Positions 34,256 through 43,420 of a stretch of 64,000 nt of DNA are shown piece after piece. The stretch's first letter is position 1, and each line of letters opens with the position of its first letter. The translations under genes and the position numbers were made by a program. Below the pieces are notes generated by a model. That model was not told the DNA's origin. It saw only the letters and a program-made list of their open reading frames with translations, and ran no database searches. The stretch is from Candidatus Peregrinibacteria bacterium GW2011_GWF2_38_29 (GTDB taxonomy: Bacteria > Patescibacteriota > Gracilibacteria > UBA1369 > UBA12463), in the NCBI GenBank assembly GCA_000992695.1, contig LBUS01000006.1:34076-98075 (forward strand). Direction: 5' to 3'.

Positions 34256-37200
34256 TTAGAGGTACTCGTCCCATCCTTTTATCTTCAGCCCATTTTTATT
34301 ATAGCTCTCAATCGCCATCGCAAACATTTTTCCAATCTGCAAATTTGTAATCAAAGGGATATTCAAATCAATCGCTTTTCTGCGAATCAAATATCCGGCC
34401 GTTTCTTCGTCACGATTGTAATTTTTTGGGATATTGATGACCAAATCCAGCTTTCGTTCATTTAAATAATCAAGCAAATTTGGCGCATCGATTTTCGCAT
34501 CCGATTTTGCACCAACTTTTGACTTTTGCGCTTTGACTTTTTCTAACGTTTCATTTTCAATTCCGCGTTCACTCAAATATTTACTAGTTCCTTCAGTCGC
34601 ATAAAGTTTATATCCAAGTTTAATCAGCTTTTCTGCGGTTTCCACAAACTCAAATTTATCTTCTTCTTTGCCGATGCTCACCAAAATATTTTTCTTTGGG
34701 ATTTTAAAGCCGGTCGCAATAAATCCTTTCAAAAACGCTTCTTTCGAATCATCGCCAAAGCACGCAACTTCGCCCGTGGAAGCCATTTCGACGCCCAAGA
34801 CAGGATCCGCGCCCTTCAATCTTGTGAATGAAAATTGTGGCACTTTCACGGCAACATAATCCAAATCCAAAGTTTGGAACCTTGTATTCAAATATTTTTT
34901 ATCACCGAGCATGCAGCTCACCGCAATATCAATAAAATTATAACCCGTGACCTTTGACGCAAACGGAAAGCTTCGGCTTGCGCGCAGGTTGCACTCAATC
35001 ACCTTTATTTCATTATTCTTAGCCAAAAATTGAATGTTAAACGGGCCTGTGATTTCAAGTTCTTTCGCAATTTGTTTCGCGATTTCCTTAACCCTTCTGA
35101 TAGTTTCGATATAAAGTTTTTGCGGAGGCAAAACAATCGTCGCGTCACCGCTATGCACGCCCGCATTTTCAATATGTTCGTTTATCGCATAAATAAGCAG
35201 TTTTCCGTCCATCGCAACAGCATCAATTTCAATTTCCTTTGCGCCAACTTCAAATTTACTGACAACAACCGGCGCATCAGAAGAAACTTTCACCGCCTTA
35301 TTCAAAAATGCTTTCAAAGCAGCTTCGTTATGCGCGACACTCATCGCCGCACCGCTCAAAACATAGCTTGGTCGAACCAAAACCGGATATCCAACTTCTG
35401 CAGCAAACTTCGAAACTTCATTTACGCCCGCAAGTTTTTTCCATCTTGGCTGATCAACTTTAATTTTATCCAAAACCGCAGAAAATTTATTTCTATCTTC
35501 CGCAACATCAATTTTTTCCGGACTTGTTCCAAGAATTTTCACACCCGCTTTATGCAGTTTGAGAGCCAAATTATTAGGTATTTGCCCACCGGTAGAAATA
35601 ATCACACCACTCGCTTTTTCCGCCTCATAAATATCCATCACGCGTTCAAAAGAAAGCTCATCAAAATAAAGTTTGTCGCAAATATCATAATCCGTTGAAA
35701 CCGTTTCCGGATTATAGTTAATCATAATCGTTTCATACCCATATTTTTTGGCTGTCTTAAGCGCATTCACGCAACACCAATCGAACTCAACCGAGCTCCC
35801 AATGCAATATGCCCCGCTTCCGAGAACAATGATTTTTTTCTTATCACTTCGTACTGTGTCGCTCGATTTCCCATGATACGTCGCATACAAATAATTGGTT
35901 TTTGCAGGCCATTCCGCCGCCATCGTATCAATTTGTTTAATTATCGGTATAACGCCCATTTTTTTTCTTTCATCGCGAATTTCAAATGTCGTTTTCTTTA
36001 AAATATTTGCAAGTTGCTTATCCGAAAATCCATATTTTTTTGCTTGTAAAAAAGTTTCCGCATTCAAGCTTGGTTTTGACTTTTGCGCTGTGGCTTTGAG
36101 CTTTGAGCTTTGACTTTTGAGTTTCGACTCAAAGTCGATTATATTTTTCAATTTATCCAAAAACCATAAATCAATTTTTGTTATATTCGCAATTTTTTTT
36201 GTGCTCCAACCTCGTTTTAAAGCTTCGGCAATAACAAGAATTCTTTTTGGAGTTGGTCTTTTTAAATCACCTTCAAGATTTTCCGGAATAATTCCCATAT
36301 CATGATTTGCAGTCAATCCATGCAAGCCAATTTGAAGCATTCTTAAGCCCTTTTGCATAACTTCTTCAAAGCTTCTTCCAAGCGCCATAATCTCGCCCAC
36401 GCTCTTCATGGCCGAAGAAATTTCCTTGGAAACCATGCGAAATTTATCTAGATCCCATCTCGGAATTTTGAGAGCAACATAATCCAATGCCGGTTCAAAA
36501 AACGCGCTCGTCGTTTTCGTCACTGCATTTTTTAAATCACTTAATCTATATCCAAGTGCCAGTTTTGCCGCTATATAAGCCAAAGGATAACCGGTCGCTT
36601 TTGATGCCAACGCACTCGATCTACTCAACCTCGCATTAACTTCAATTACTCGGTAATCATGACTGGTCGGATCCAGCGCATATTGAATGTTGCATTCTCC
36701 GACAATCCCAAGAGCCCGAATCGCTTTTATCGATAACGATCTAAGCATGTGATATTCATGATTTGTTAGTGTTTGCGATGGCGCAATAACAATACTTTCC
36801 CCTGTGTGAATTCCCAGCGGATCAAAATTTTCCATGTTGCAAACCGTAATACAGTTGTCGAATTTATCGCGCACGACCTCATATTCAACCTCTTTCCAGC
36901 CCTTCAAGCATTCCTCGATCAAAACTTGATTACTATAGGAAAACGCACTATCAAGCAATATTTCAAGTTCACTAATTTCATAAGCAATTCCGCTTCCAAG
37001 CCCGCCTAGCGAATATGCCGCTCTCACAATCACCGGATATCCGATTTTTTTCGCCGCACTCATTGCACTCGCCTTATTTTTACACGCCAAACTTTTCGGA
37101 CTATTTAAGCCAATTTCATTTAGAGCTTCCTTAAACAAATCGCGATCTTCAGTTTTTTCGATAACATCAACCTGCGTACCCAAAACTTCAACTTTATATT

Positions 37201-37522
37201 TTTTTAAAATGCCTTTTCTATAAAGCTCAACTCCGCAGTTAAGCGCCGTTTGTCCGCCAAAAGCCAGCAAAATTCCATCCGGCCTTTCTTTTTCAATAAC
37301 TTTTTCCGCAAATTCCGCATTCACCGGCAAAAAATAAACCTTGTCCGCCATTCCTTCGCTCGTTTGAATAGTCGCAATATTTGGGTTCAGCAAAACCGTT
37401 TTAATCTTTTCCTCTTTCAAAGCCTTGATCGCCTGACTTCCGGAATAATCAAACTCTCCAGCCTCCCCTATTTTTAGGGCTCCTGAGCCTAGAATTAAAA
37501 CTTTGCGTATTTTTGAAGTCAT
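34256..37522 (-). CDS. carB: carbamoyl-phosphate synthase large chain
   Basis: 1088 residues. The two homologous ATP-grasp halves (ILGSGALKIGEAGEFDYSGSQAIKAL at the start; IIVLGSGAYCIGSSVEFDWCCVNAL near 570) and a C-terminal MGS-like domain (LYATEGTSKYLSERGI) are present. It makes carbamoyl phosphate for pyrimidine and arginine synthesis. No carA is nearby. Two stretches are foreign: KLKSQSSKLKATAQKSKP in the linker near residue 470, and KVKAQKSKVGAKSDAK near 1000. Both are encoded by the dispersed repeat also found at pdxT. Confidence 0.95.
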   Translation of the reverse strand: MTSKIRKVLILGSGALKIGEAGEFDYSGSQAIKALKEEKIKTVLLNPNIATIQTSEGMADKVYFLPVNAEFAEKVIEKERPDGILLAFGGQTALNCGVELYRKGILKKYKVEVLGTQVDVIEKTEDRDLFKEALNEIGLNSPKSLACKNKASAMSAAKKIGYPVIVRAAYSLGGLGSGIAYEISELEILLDSAFSYSNQVLIEECLKGWKEVEYEVVRDKFDNCITVCNMENFDPLGIHTGESIVIAPSQTLTNHEYHMLRSLSIKAIRALGIVGECNIQYALDPTSHDYRVIEVNARLSRSSALASKATGYPLAYIAAKLALGYRLSDLKNAVTKTTSAFFEPALDYVALKIPRWDLDKFRMVSKEISSAMKSVGEIMALGRSFEEVMQKGLRMLQIGLHGLTANHDMGIIPENLEGDLKRPTPKRILVIAEALKRGWSTKKIANITKIDLWFLDKLKNIIDFESKLKSQSSKLKATAQKSKPSLNAETFLQAKKYGFSDKQLANILKKTTFEIRDERKKMGVIPIIKQIDTMAAEWPAKTNYLYATYHGKSSDTVRSDKKKIIVLGSGAYCIGSSVEFDWCCVNALKTAKKYGYETIMINYNPETVSTDYDICDKLYFDELSFERVMDIYEAEKASGVIISTGGQIPNNLALKLHKAGVKILGTSPEKIDVAEDRNKFSAVLDKIKVDQPRWKKLAGVNEVSKFAAEVGYPVLVRPSYVLSGAAMSVAHNEAALKAFLNKAVKVSSDAPVVVSKFEVGAKEIEIDAVAMDGKLLIYAINEHIENAGVHSGDATIVLPPQKLYIETIRRVKEIAKQIAKELEITGPFNIQFLAKNNEIKVIECNLRASRSFPFASKVTGYNFIDIAVSCMLGDKKYLNTRFQTLDLDYVAVKVPQFSFTRLKGADPVLGVEMASTGEVACFGDDSKEAFLKGFIATGFKIPKKNILVSIGKEEDKFEFVETAEKLIKLGYKLYATEGTSKYLSERGIENETLEKVKAQKSKVGAKSDAKIDAPNLLDYLNERKLDLVINIPKNYNRDEETAGYLIRRKAIDLNIPLITNLQIGKMFAMAIESYNKNGLKIKGWDEYL
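34514..34542 (-). repeat. A-rich repeat inside carB (C-terminal copy)
   Basis: The plus strand reads ACTTTTGACTTTTGCGCTTTG and on; the coding strand gives KVKAQKSKV between the two halves of the MGS-like domain. Shorter copy of the repeats at 27688 and 36071. Confidence 0.6.
36071..36130 (-). repeat. A-rich repeat inside carB (linker copy)
   Basis: On the coding strand AAACTCAAAAGTCAAAGCTC, AAAGCTCAAAGCCACAGCGC, AAAAGTCAAAACC. It is nearly identical to the pdxS/pdxT copy at 27688-27743 but translated in another frame (KLKSQSSKLKATAQKSKP). Confidence 0.8.
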
Positions 37523-37549
37523 GTTCTTCGAACACCATACTCAAATTCT

Positions 37550-37578
37550 TTGAAAAAAGCAACGAATATGTATATAAT
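37550..37578 (+). promoter_or_regulatory. promoter of the four-orphan operon
   Basis: TTGAAA (37550-37555), exactly 17 bases, TATAAT (37573-37578), then AACCCTCC and the ATG at 37615. Confidence 0.8.
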
Positions 37579-37614
37579 AACCCTCCTTAAAGCAAAATAA
37601 CCTAAAAAACAATC

Positions 37615-37986
37615 ATGAACGCAAGTGAAACAAAACAAAGATTCTATGCCGCATCCGACGATGTGGAGCGAGGATTGATGATAAATATTATACCAATAGC
37701 CGGAGAAGATGCGCTAAATATATTGCGACGAGTTGCTTTTTGCGCTAAACATTTCGTGCAAATGGAAGCATTTACAACGGCTCCGGGAATGACTATAAGA
37801 AAGCCACAGCTTGAAGCCGCAATAAATCATGCTGTGATTGATGTGTTTGGTTATTCGAGATCAGACGTAGAAGCGGCTTTAAAAGGTGAACTCACTCCTA
37901 CAGATCCAAAAGCATTAGTCATCGTTAATTATATGAAGCGTATGCATGCTCGCCTCGATGCGGTTTTAGTAGAAGAAACTATCTAA
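37615..37986 (+). CDS. orphan family protein, member 1 of 4
   Basis: 123 residues, helical and soluble. It ends YSRSDVEAALKGELTPTDPK, then ALVIVNYMKRMHARLDAVL. The TPTDP segment followed by an Ile-Val-Asn helix recurs in the fourth gene of the cluster (TPTDPGQIMAVNLILDTLNAL). No known family. First gene behind a near-consensus promoter, 34 bases before member 2. Confidence 0.7.
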   Translation: MNASETKQRFYAASDDVERGLMINIIPIAGEDALNILRRVAFCAKHFVQMEAFTTAPGMTIRKPQLEAAINHAVIDVFGYSRSDVEAALKGELTPTDPKALVIVNYMKRMHARLDAVLVEETI

Positions 37987-38020
37987 CTTAAATAAAATTT
38001 TTATATTTAACAAATAAACT

Positions 38021-38377
38021 ATGGACGAAAGAGTAATAAAAACGGCAGATACGTTGCTTGAAGCTTCAAAGGAAATTGCGGGGAGCTTAAGAGGCGCAGC
38101 AGATCACGACCCAAAAGTAACTGGAAGACTTTTAGAGGTTTCAAGAAGATGCGGAGAGTTGATTGGCGCTTTACCGGGGAAAGCAAGAAGCATAGGCAGG
38201 CAGGATTTTGTTAGCGCTATTGATGCAGCAGGAGAAACTATCGTTCGCTATACGACGGTAGAAAGGGCGAAAGGGCTTGTCACGGGCAAAGGGCTTGAAG
38301 GTGAAAACTTAGCAAATCTTTTTATAGAAGCAATGCGTATACGCCTTGAAAGAATTTGGCCGGAACAAGCTGTTTGA
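38021..38377 (+). CDS. orphan family protein, member 2 of 4
   Basis: 118 residues, helical. Its last third (GRQDFVSAIDAAG... GLVTGKGLEGENLANLFIEAMRIRLERI) parallels the others: an Arg/Asp-x-Phe helix, a Gly-Lys-x-Leu turn, then a final amphipathic helix. Similarity is weak and was judged by eye. TGA stop. 27 bases before member 3. Confidence 0.6.
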   Translation: MDERVIKTADTLLEASKEIAGSLRGAADHDPKVTGRLLEVSRRCGELIGALPGKARSIGRQDFVSAIDAAGETIVRYTTVERAKGLVTGKGLEGENLANLFIEAMRIRLERIWPEQAV

Positions 38378-38404
38378 TATTAATTTTTTAAGAATTTTCA
38401 TAGC

Positions 38405-38851
38405 ATGAACAGGGTTGAATTTTTTTCGAATTTCTCGCAGGAAGTTGCAGTGAGAGATAAACAAATTGCTGTAGAATTAGCCGATATGGATATGATGAGC
38501 GCATTTGGTGGGGCTCAAACATCCGATTTAGAAGAGCTAATACGAGCTATCGAGTATGTTCACTCAGATTTCAAAAAATTGCTGTATATGAAAGATTTGG
38601 TTCTCAGGAATGATCTTGAAGGCAAGGAATTAACTGGCCAACACGTTTTTGATTGTCTTTATTTGGCGGCAATGAATGTTTTGCAATGTCACGACATAGA
38701 CGGTCGGATCGAAGGTTCAAGAGAGGCTAAAAATCGAAAAGAAGGTATGGTTATGAGATACGTTAAAGAAGTCCGCGCAAAGATATTTGAAGAGTTTAGG
38801 GGAAGATATAGGTTTTACCGTTTCGAAGACGGTGAAGAAGGCGAATATTAA
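38405..38851 (+). CDS. orphan family protein, member 3 of 4
   Basis: 148 residues. The segment KDLVLRNDLEGKELTGQHVFDCLYLAAMNVL matches the layout of the other members' C-terminal part, followed here by an extra charged helix and a tail rich in Arg, Phe, Tyr and Glu (FRGRYRFYRFEDGEEGEY). No known family. 17 bases before member 4. Confidence 0.6.
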   Translation: MNRVEFFSNFSQEVAVRDKQIAVELADMDMMSAFGGAQTSDLEELIRAIEYVHSDFKKLLYMKDLVLRNDLEGKELTGQHVFDCLYLAAMNVLQCHDIDGRIEGSREAKNRKEGMVMRYVKEVRAKIFEEFRGRYRFYRFEDGEEGEY

Positions 38852-38868
38852 AATTTAATAAATTTTTT

Positions 38869-39297
38869 ATGGCATTAATAAGTGAAGTCGCCGAAGAATC
38901 AGCTTTAAAAAACAATATCCATTTCGATTTAATTGATGCCGTTTATGGCATTGGTAGAAGTCTTGAGCCGCTTGCAAAAGAAATTGGAAAATGTGTTTCT
39001 GAAAATCCGGAAGAGGCACAAGATGCATTAAGTAGGGTGGCTACAAATATAGTTCAAAGAATAAATAGAATTTTTGATACGACAAACTGGAACGATGATA
39101 ACGATTTATATAAAGATAATTTGCGGGCCACGATCAGGCGCGCAGGTCCTTGCATTCTTGGGACGGACGAAATCGACAGACGTGATCTATTTAATGGCAC
39201 AAAAACGCCGACTGATCCGGGTCAAATTATGGCGGTTAATTTAATTTTAGATACACTTAATGCGCTTAATAAAATCTGTGACAAATACGGAATCTAA
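38869..39297 (+). CDS. orphan family protein, member 4 of 4
   Basis: 142 residues, helical, acidic. IDRRDLFNGTKTPTDPGQIMAVNLILDTLNALNKICDKYG at the C-terminus is the clearest match to member 1. No known family. Last gene of the unit; a short tandem repeat follows directly after its stop. Confidence 0.65.
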   Translation: MALISEVAEESALKNNIHFDLIDAVYGIGRSLEPLAKEIGKCVSENPEEAQDALSRVATNIVQRINRIFDTTNWNDDNDLYKDNLRATIRRAGPCILGTDEIDRRDLFNGTKTPTDPGQIMAVNLILDTLNALNKICDKYGI

Positions 39298-39300
39298 ATG

Positions 39301-39358
39301 TTAATTTGGATTTTGGATTTTGTTAATTTGGATTTTGGATTTTGTTAATTTGGAACAA
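39301..39358. repeat. tandem copies of a 22-bp repeat unit
   Basis: TTAATTTGGATTTTGGATTT plus TG occurs twice head to tail from 39301, then a third partial unit (TTAATTTGGA) that supplies the stop codon and last codons of nrnA. The unit resembles the repeat at the mfd 3' end. Confidence 0.8.
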
Positions 39359-40298
39359 TTCTAATTGTCGTATTTTCAACGATCCTCCCCGGAATCCCAA
39401 ATCCACCGGCCTTCCTGTGCCCTCCTCCACCAAGTAATTTTGAAATCGCAGTCAAATCAATTTCATCGTTTTTTGTTCTCAGTGAGCCCTTTATTATGCC
39501 ATTATCGTCCTCTGTCAAAAGCACGCAAAGCTTTCCGCCTTCCGTCATGTTCAAAAAATCAATAACTCGATCAACTTCGGAAATTTTAGCGCCACATTGT
39601 TTCACATCATCAATTGTTACAACCGAAACAACAACACCGCCTTCCGTCATTTTCACTTTTTCCAGAATTCTTCCCCAAAGTTTTATTTGTGGAAGCGTCA
39701 TTGTTCGAAAAAGCGTACGAACAATTTTCATCTTATCCGCACCAAGTTTTGTGAGTTCCGCTGCAACATGCAAAGTCTCAAAATCCGTATTGGAATGCAT
39801 AAAACTGCCTGTATCAAAATAAAGTCCGAGAAGTAAAGCGGTCGCGGTTTTTCTTGTTATTGGCCAAGAAAAATATTTGAAAATTTGATAAACCAAAAAC
39901 GAAGTCGAACACGCATCGCCGGCTACAAAATTATATTTCGCATATTTTGTATTCGAAATGTGATGATCGATACTCAAATCCACTTCCAAATCATCAAAGC
40001 CAAGCATATGGCTCGAACTTATATCAACCGAAATAATCAAATCAAATTGTAAAAAGTCCGCATCACTTACAAATAAATTCGCTTCTTCAAAATTCAAATA
40101 ATAATCTTTCATTTTATCCGCGCAAATGCTCACAACATTTTTTCCAATCGATTTTAAATAATATCGTAGTGCCAAATTACATCCGATAGTGTCGCCATCC
40201 GGATTCCTATGCGAAATTATCGCGATATCATTCGCAGAATCAATCAGCGTTTTTATACGCAGAAGTTCATCTTCGTGTAAAATGTTGTCTTTCCTCAT
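39345..40298 (-). CDS. nrnA: DHH-family phosphoesterase (NrnA-like)
   Basis: 317 residues, the usual size for bifunctional oligoribonuclease/pAp phosphatase. Metal-site motifs: ISHRNPDGDTIG near 30, SVDIS near 87, SIDHHIS near 108, and the DHHA1 end LLGGGGHRKAGGFGIP. It degrades short RNA ends or dephosphorylates pAp in the cytoplasm. The last residues (VPN-stop) come from the adjoining repeat. Divergent from queG. Confidence 0.9.
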   Translation of the reverse strand: MRKDNILHEDELLRIKTLIDSANDIAIISHRNPDGDTIGCNLALRYYLKSIGKNVVSICADKMKDYYLNFEEANLFVSDADFLQFDLIISVDISSSHMLGFDDLEVDLSIDHHISNTKYAKYNFVAGDACSTSFLVYQIFKYFSWPITRKTATALLLGLYFDTGSFMHSNTDFETLHVAAELTKLGADKMKIVRTLFRTMTLPQIKLWGRILEKVKMTEGGVVVSVVTIDDVKQCGAKISEVDRVIDFLNMTEGGKLCVLLTEDDNGIIKGSLRTKNDEIDLTAISKLLGGGGHRKAGGFGIPGRIVENTTIRIVPN

Positions 40299-40318
40299 AT
40301 AATGTATCTAGGAGATTT

Positions 40319-41332
40319 ATGATATCACAAATGCGCGACCAAATTACAGATAAAATTAAAAAGTTTTCTATTGAACTTGGTTTTGATTTGATAAAAATTA
40401 TTCCTGCGCATGCAAAACCATCCGAAAAACGAAGGCTTAAAAAATGGCTCTCTTTAGGCAAAAATGCAGATATGGAATGGATGAAAAATAATTCAGATCT
40501 TCGCGCCGATCCAGATAAAATTCTTCCCGGCGCAAAATCAATTATTTGTCTTGCCACAAATTATTTTAATTCTGTGGAGCCGCGTTTGCATGAAGATAGC
40601 GTAAAAATTGCGCGTTATGCATGGTCAAAAAACTATCACAAAATTATCGAAAAACGTTTAAAATATTTTGAAGAATTTATTAAAAAACTGGCTCCAAAAG
40701 CCAAAATAAAAAGGTACGTTGATACGGGCCCATTTCTTGAAAGATATTTTGCGTCGCAGGCCGGTTTGGGTTTTATAGGAAAAAATAATTGCTTAATAAC
40801 TCGTGAATTCGGCTCTTTTGTTTTTCTTGCGGAAATAATTACGGATCTTGCGCTTTCGCCCGACGAGACTTTTCGCCGATTCGCTAGCCAATCTTCTCGC
40901 TCATCTTCCATTTCACCTTCCACTTCCGCCGCCGCTTGCTTCTCCTCAACTTCTCTTCCTCCGTCCCCCTCTTGTGGCACCTGCACGCGTTGCATAGACG
41001 CATGTCCAACCGGCGCACTCAAGCCTCACAATCTCGATGCCCGAAAATGCATTTCATACCTCACAATTGAATCAAAAAAACCGTTTCCAAAATCTATTCG
41101 CGCAAAAATCAAACCGTGGATTTTTGGTTGTGACGCTTGTCAAAACGCTTGTCCGCACAATGTCCGCGCAACTCCAACGAAAAATCCGGATTTCGCTCTT
41201 GCCGCTCCACTCCGCACACTCACTCTTTCTCAACTTCGCACCATAAAAACCGAAGATGAATTCAAAAACCTCCTTGCCGGCACTTCCTTAATTCGTGCCA
41301 AATTCAAAGGCATGAAGAGAAATATTAAATAA
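40319..41332 (+). CDS. queG: epoxyqueuosine reductase QueG
   Basis: 337 residues. It reduces epoxyqueuosine to queuosine in tRNA, using cobalamin and two [4Fe-4S] clusters. Signs: RYVDTGPFLERYFASQAGLGFIGKNN, the clusters CGTCTRCIDACPTGAL and CDACQNACPHN. Between LSPDE and CGTC (about residues 182-218) there is a Ser/Thr/Pro-rich insert (SSRSSSISPSTSAAACFSST and on) absent from the usual protein. A cobalamin adenosyltransferase at 47843 hints that the cell handles B12. Confidence 0.93.
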   Translation: MISQMRDQITDKIKKFSIELGFDLIKIIPAHAKPSEKRRLKKWLSLGKNADMEWMKNNSDLRADPDKILPGAKSIICLATNYFNSVEPRLHEDSVKIARYAWSKNYHKIIEKRLKYFEEFIKKLAPKAKIKRYVDTGPFLERYFASQAGLGFIGKNNCLITREFGSFVFLAEIITDLALSPDETFRRFASQSSRSSSISPSTSAAACFSSTSLPPSPSCGTCTRCIDACPTGALKPHNLDARKCISYLTIESKKPFPKSIRAKIKPWIFGCDACQNACPHNVRATPTKNPDFALAAPLRTLTLSQLRTIKTEDEFKNLLAGTSLIRAKFKGMKRNIK

Positions 41333-41483
41333 AAACATATTTTGACTCTAGGTTAAGAACTCCAAAAAACCTCAAAAGAAAGCCGAAAATGCCTTAGTCA
41401 AATTCCGTCTCGGTCCAGAAAATGGACATTTTTGAAGTTTATTTTTTGATATAAAAATAAGAATCCAGGCTCGAGTCGATTAT

Positions 41484-41509
41484 AAAAAAATCCCCGCCAA
41501 GACTGACGG
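41484..41509 (-). terminator. intrinsic terminator of the abiE operon
   Basis: On the minus strand CCGTCA-GTCT-TGGCGG (41509-41494), 6-bp stem with a tetraloop and one G-U pair, then GGA and seven T. It follows the abiEii stop. The rest of the 190-base gap (41333-41524) shows no gene. Confidence 0.75.
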
Positions 41510-41524
41510 TTACGTGCGAAGTTT

Positions 41525-42808
41525 TTATTTTAATAAATCATTAAGCTCACAAGACAACAAGGTTGATTTATTAAGCAAGATCTGTTCGTTCGGGTTCAAA
41601 TTATCGGCTGTCATTCGTATAACCTTGGTAGCGATGCCATTCCCAAGTATTATTCGGTTTATTTTTTTAAAATATTTTTCATTTTTCTGATTAAAAAGTG
41701 CTGCATACCGTTTAAGTGTTTCCCCTGGGGCAGAGTGGGTACTCCATCTGGTATCCCCAAATTCAATTTTGTCTTCCAAGCTTTTATCTATTTCGATTGG
41801 CAAGCCTCCTTCCAGAAAATTAATCCAATAGTCGCTTATCGTATAAACTATCCTGACCGATTCTCCGTCTTCCGTTTCATATGAATATGTAAAAATATAA
41901 TTGTCAGAGTGAAAGTCCTGGCTTATTCCAATGCGTTTAAGGCTTTTTACTGTGTGAATTTTATATCCATTCAATAATTGAAAATAACTTTCACGCCAAT
42001 TCTTAAGCCAATCTTCAATGAACATTCGATTTACGAATAAAAGCGAAAGATCGTTTTTAAGATTTTCGTTACTTACCTTATTCATTTGGATTGTGAGTTT
42101 ATCAAAAAGCGTACGTGGATCTTTTGCATCAATGCCTTTGGCTGTAAGATAATCAAAATCCGGTATTGTTTTTTTACTCATGTACCATAGCAAATCGTAA
42201 ATATCACGCCCCTTTTCTTCATAAACGGCTTTTCCTACGCCACGTGTCCCGCGCAAGAAAATAGCGGCGAGCTTACTTGCCATAAGAGCACCCATATTGT
42301 AGGTCAAAATGACGAATGAAAGCTGACTATGATTTATTGGTCGGCGTTCGGTCGTAATTTTTGGGGCAATAAAATGATTCAAATCAATTTTTACATGCAC
42401 TTGGTTTGAAGCATGGCCAAGGTCTAACGCTTCCCCTATGTGAAATTTTAAAGTTAATCCTCTGCCGGTGGTTATTTTTATGGTAAGAAAGGTGCTATCG
42501 GCATTATACGTATTAACGAAATGTTTTTCGACTTCTTTTTTTAATTTTTCTAAAAACTTATTTGTCACCGGATGAGAGACTTCAAAGTCTAAATCAACAG
42601 ACATGCGATTAAGGTCGTGAATTATACGAAGCGCGGAGCCACCATACATAATCCATCCATTGTATTCAGGATGATGATAGATAAAATTGAGAACATAAAA
42701 CTGCAATTCTTCTTTAAGAGCATTGCGGCGTGTTTCAGCGTCAATTTCGCCATAAGCGGATAGGCCATTAAGAATTCTTTTTAAAACCGCAGATATTTGT
42801 TCGCTCAT
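41525..42808 (-). CDS. abiEii: AbiEii-type toxin (nucleotidyltransferase)
   Basis: 427 residues. A DNA polymerase beta-like nucleotidyltransferase motif stands at residues 55-78: WIMYGGSALRIIHDLNRMSVDLDFE. The following text (TYNMGALMASKLAAIFLRGTRGVGK, GRDIYDLLWYM) is typical of AbiEii/AbiGii toxins of type IV systems, which abort phage infection. Its ATG overlaps the stop of the antitoxin (ATGA), and a terminator follows. Confidence 0.9.
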   Translation of the reverse strand: MSEQISAVLKRILNGLSAYGEIDAETRRNALKEELQFYVLNFIYHHPEYNGWIMYGGSALRIIHDLNRMSVDLDFEVSHPVTNKFLEKLKKEVEKHFVNTYNADSTFLTIKITTGRGLTLKFHIGEALDLGHASNQVHVKIDLNHFIAPKITTERRPINHSQLSFVILTYNMGALMASKLAAIFLRGTRGVGKAVYEEKGRDIYDLLWYMSKKTIPDFDYLTAKGIDAKDPRTLFDKLTIQMNKVSNENLKNDLSLLFVNRMFIEDWLKNWRESYFQLLNGYKIHTVKSLKRIGISQDFHSDNYIFTYSYETEDGESVRIVYTISDYWINFLEGGLPIEIDKSLEDKIEFGDTRWSTHSAPGETLKRYAALFNQKNEKYFKKINRIILGNGIATKVIRMTADNLNPNEQILLNKSTLLSCELNDLLK

Positions 42809-43416
42809 ATAATTTTTTTAATCATTAAATGAAACTTTTTTTGTTCTTCTTCATCCATTTCGTCAATATCTATCCGTAATTCCTCTATTAATGTTTTGAT
42901 TTGTTTCAAGTGAGTGCCTCGGAGCTGATGCGTTCTAAAATATAGTAAGTCAAATAACGCCTTAGACGGTGAAGCGATGTAAAAATCAAACTTTCCATTA
43001 ACTAAAGAAAAGTCTGTAAAAACCCCTTTTTTGATTGACTGATATGTAAAATTTCCCGCTTTCGTTGTGTAGTCTCTGGTTGTCTTTAATGTCACTGAAG
43101 TGATTGAATGGATTGCTTCCGTAACCATGTTGTAATACTGAAGAGCTGTCCACGAGCTAACATACGATGGTGTACGGATAACATTGGCAAGATAGAATGA
43201 GTATGAAATATCTTTTCGGTTTTTTTCAAAAAAATCCACAGATACATATAAGCCCTTTTTTAACTGGAGAATCTCTTTATGTTTCAAAAAACGACTAATA
43301 TAAGTATCAATTGTTGCATCTTTAAGTCCCAGCTGTTTTCCAAGCTGATAAACGGTGTTTTTGTCGAAGTGAGGGAACGATTTTAGCTGTTCTAACAGGT
43401 TTTTCTTATTTTTCAT
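42805..43416 (-). CDS. abiEi: AbiEi-type antitoxin, autoregulator
   Basis: 203 residues. A winged-helix N-terminus (VYQLGKQLGLKDATIDTYISRFLKHKEILQLKKGLYVS) is followed by the AbiEi C-terminal region (VRTPSYVSSWTALQYYNMVTE, SPSKALFDLLYFR). In this family the antitoxin represses its own operon and neutralises AbiEii without binding it. A palindrome over its promoter's -10 box fits that role. Confidence 0.9.
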   Translation of the reverse strand: MKNKKNLLEQLKSFPHFDKNTVYQLGKQLGLKDATIDTYISRFLKHKEILQLKKGLYVSVDFFEKNRKDISYSFYLANVIRTPSYVSSWTALQYYNMVTEAIHSITSVTLKTTRDYTTKAGNFTYQSIKKGVFTDFSLVNGKFDFYIASPSKALFDLLYFRTHQLRGTHLKQIKTLIEELRIDIDEMDEEEQKKFHLMIKKII

Positions 43417-43420
43417 AAAT

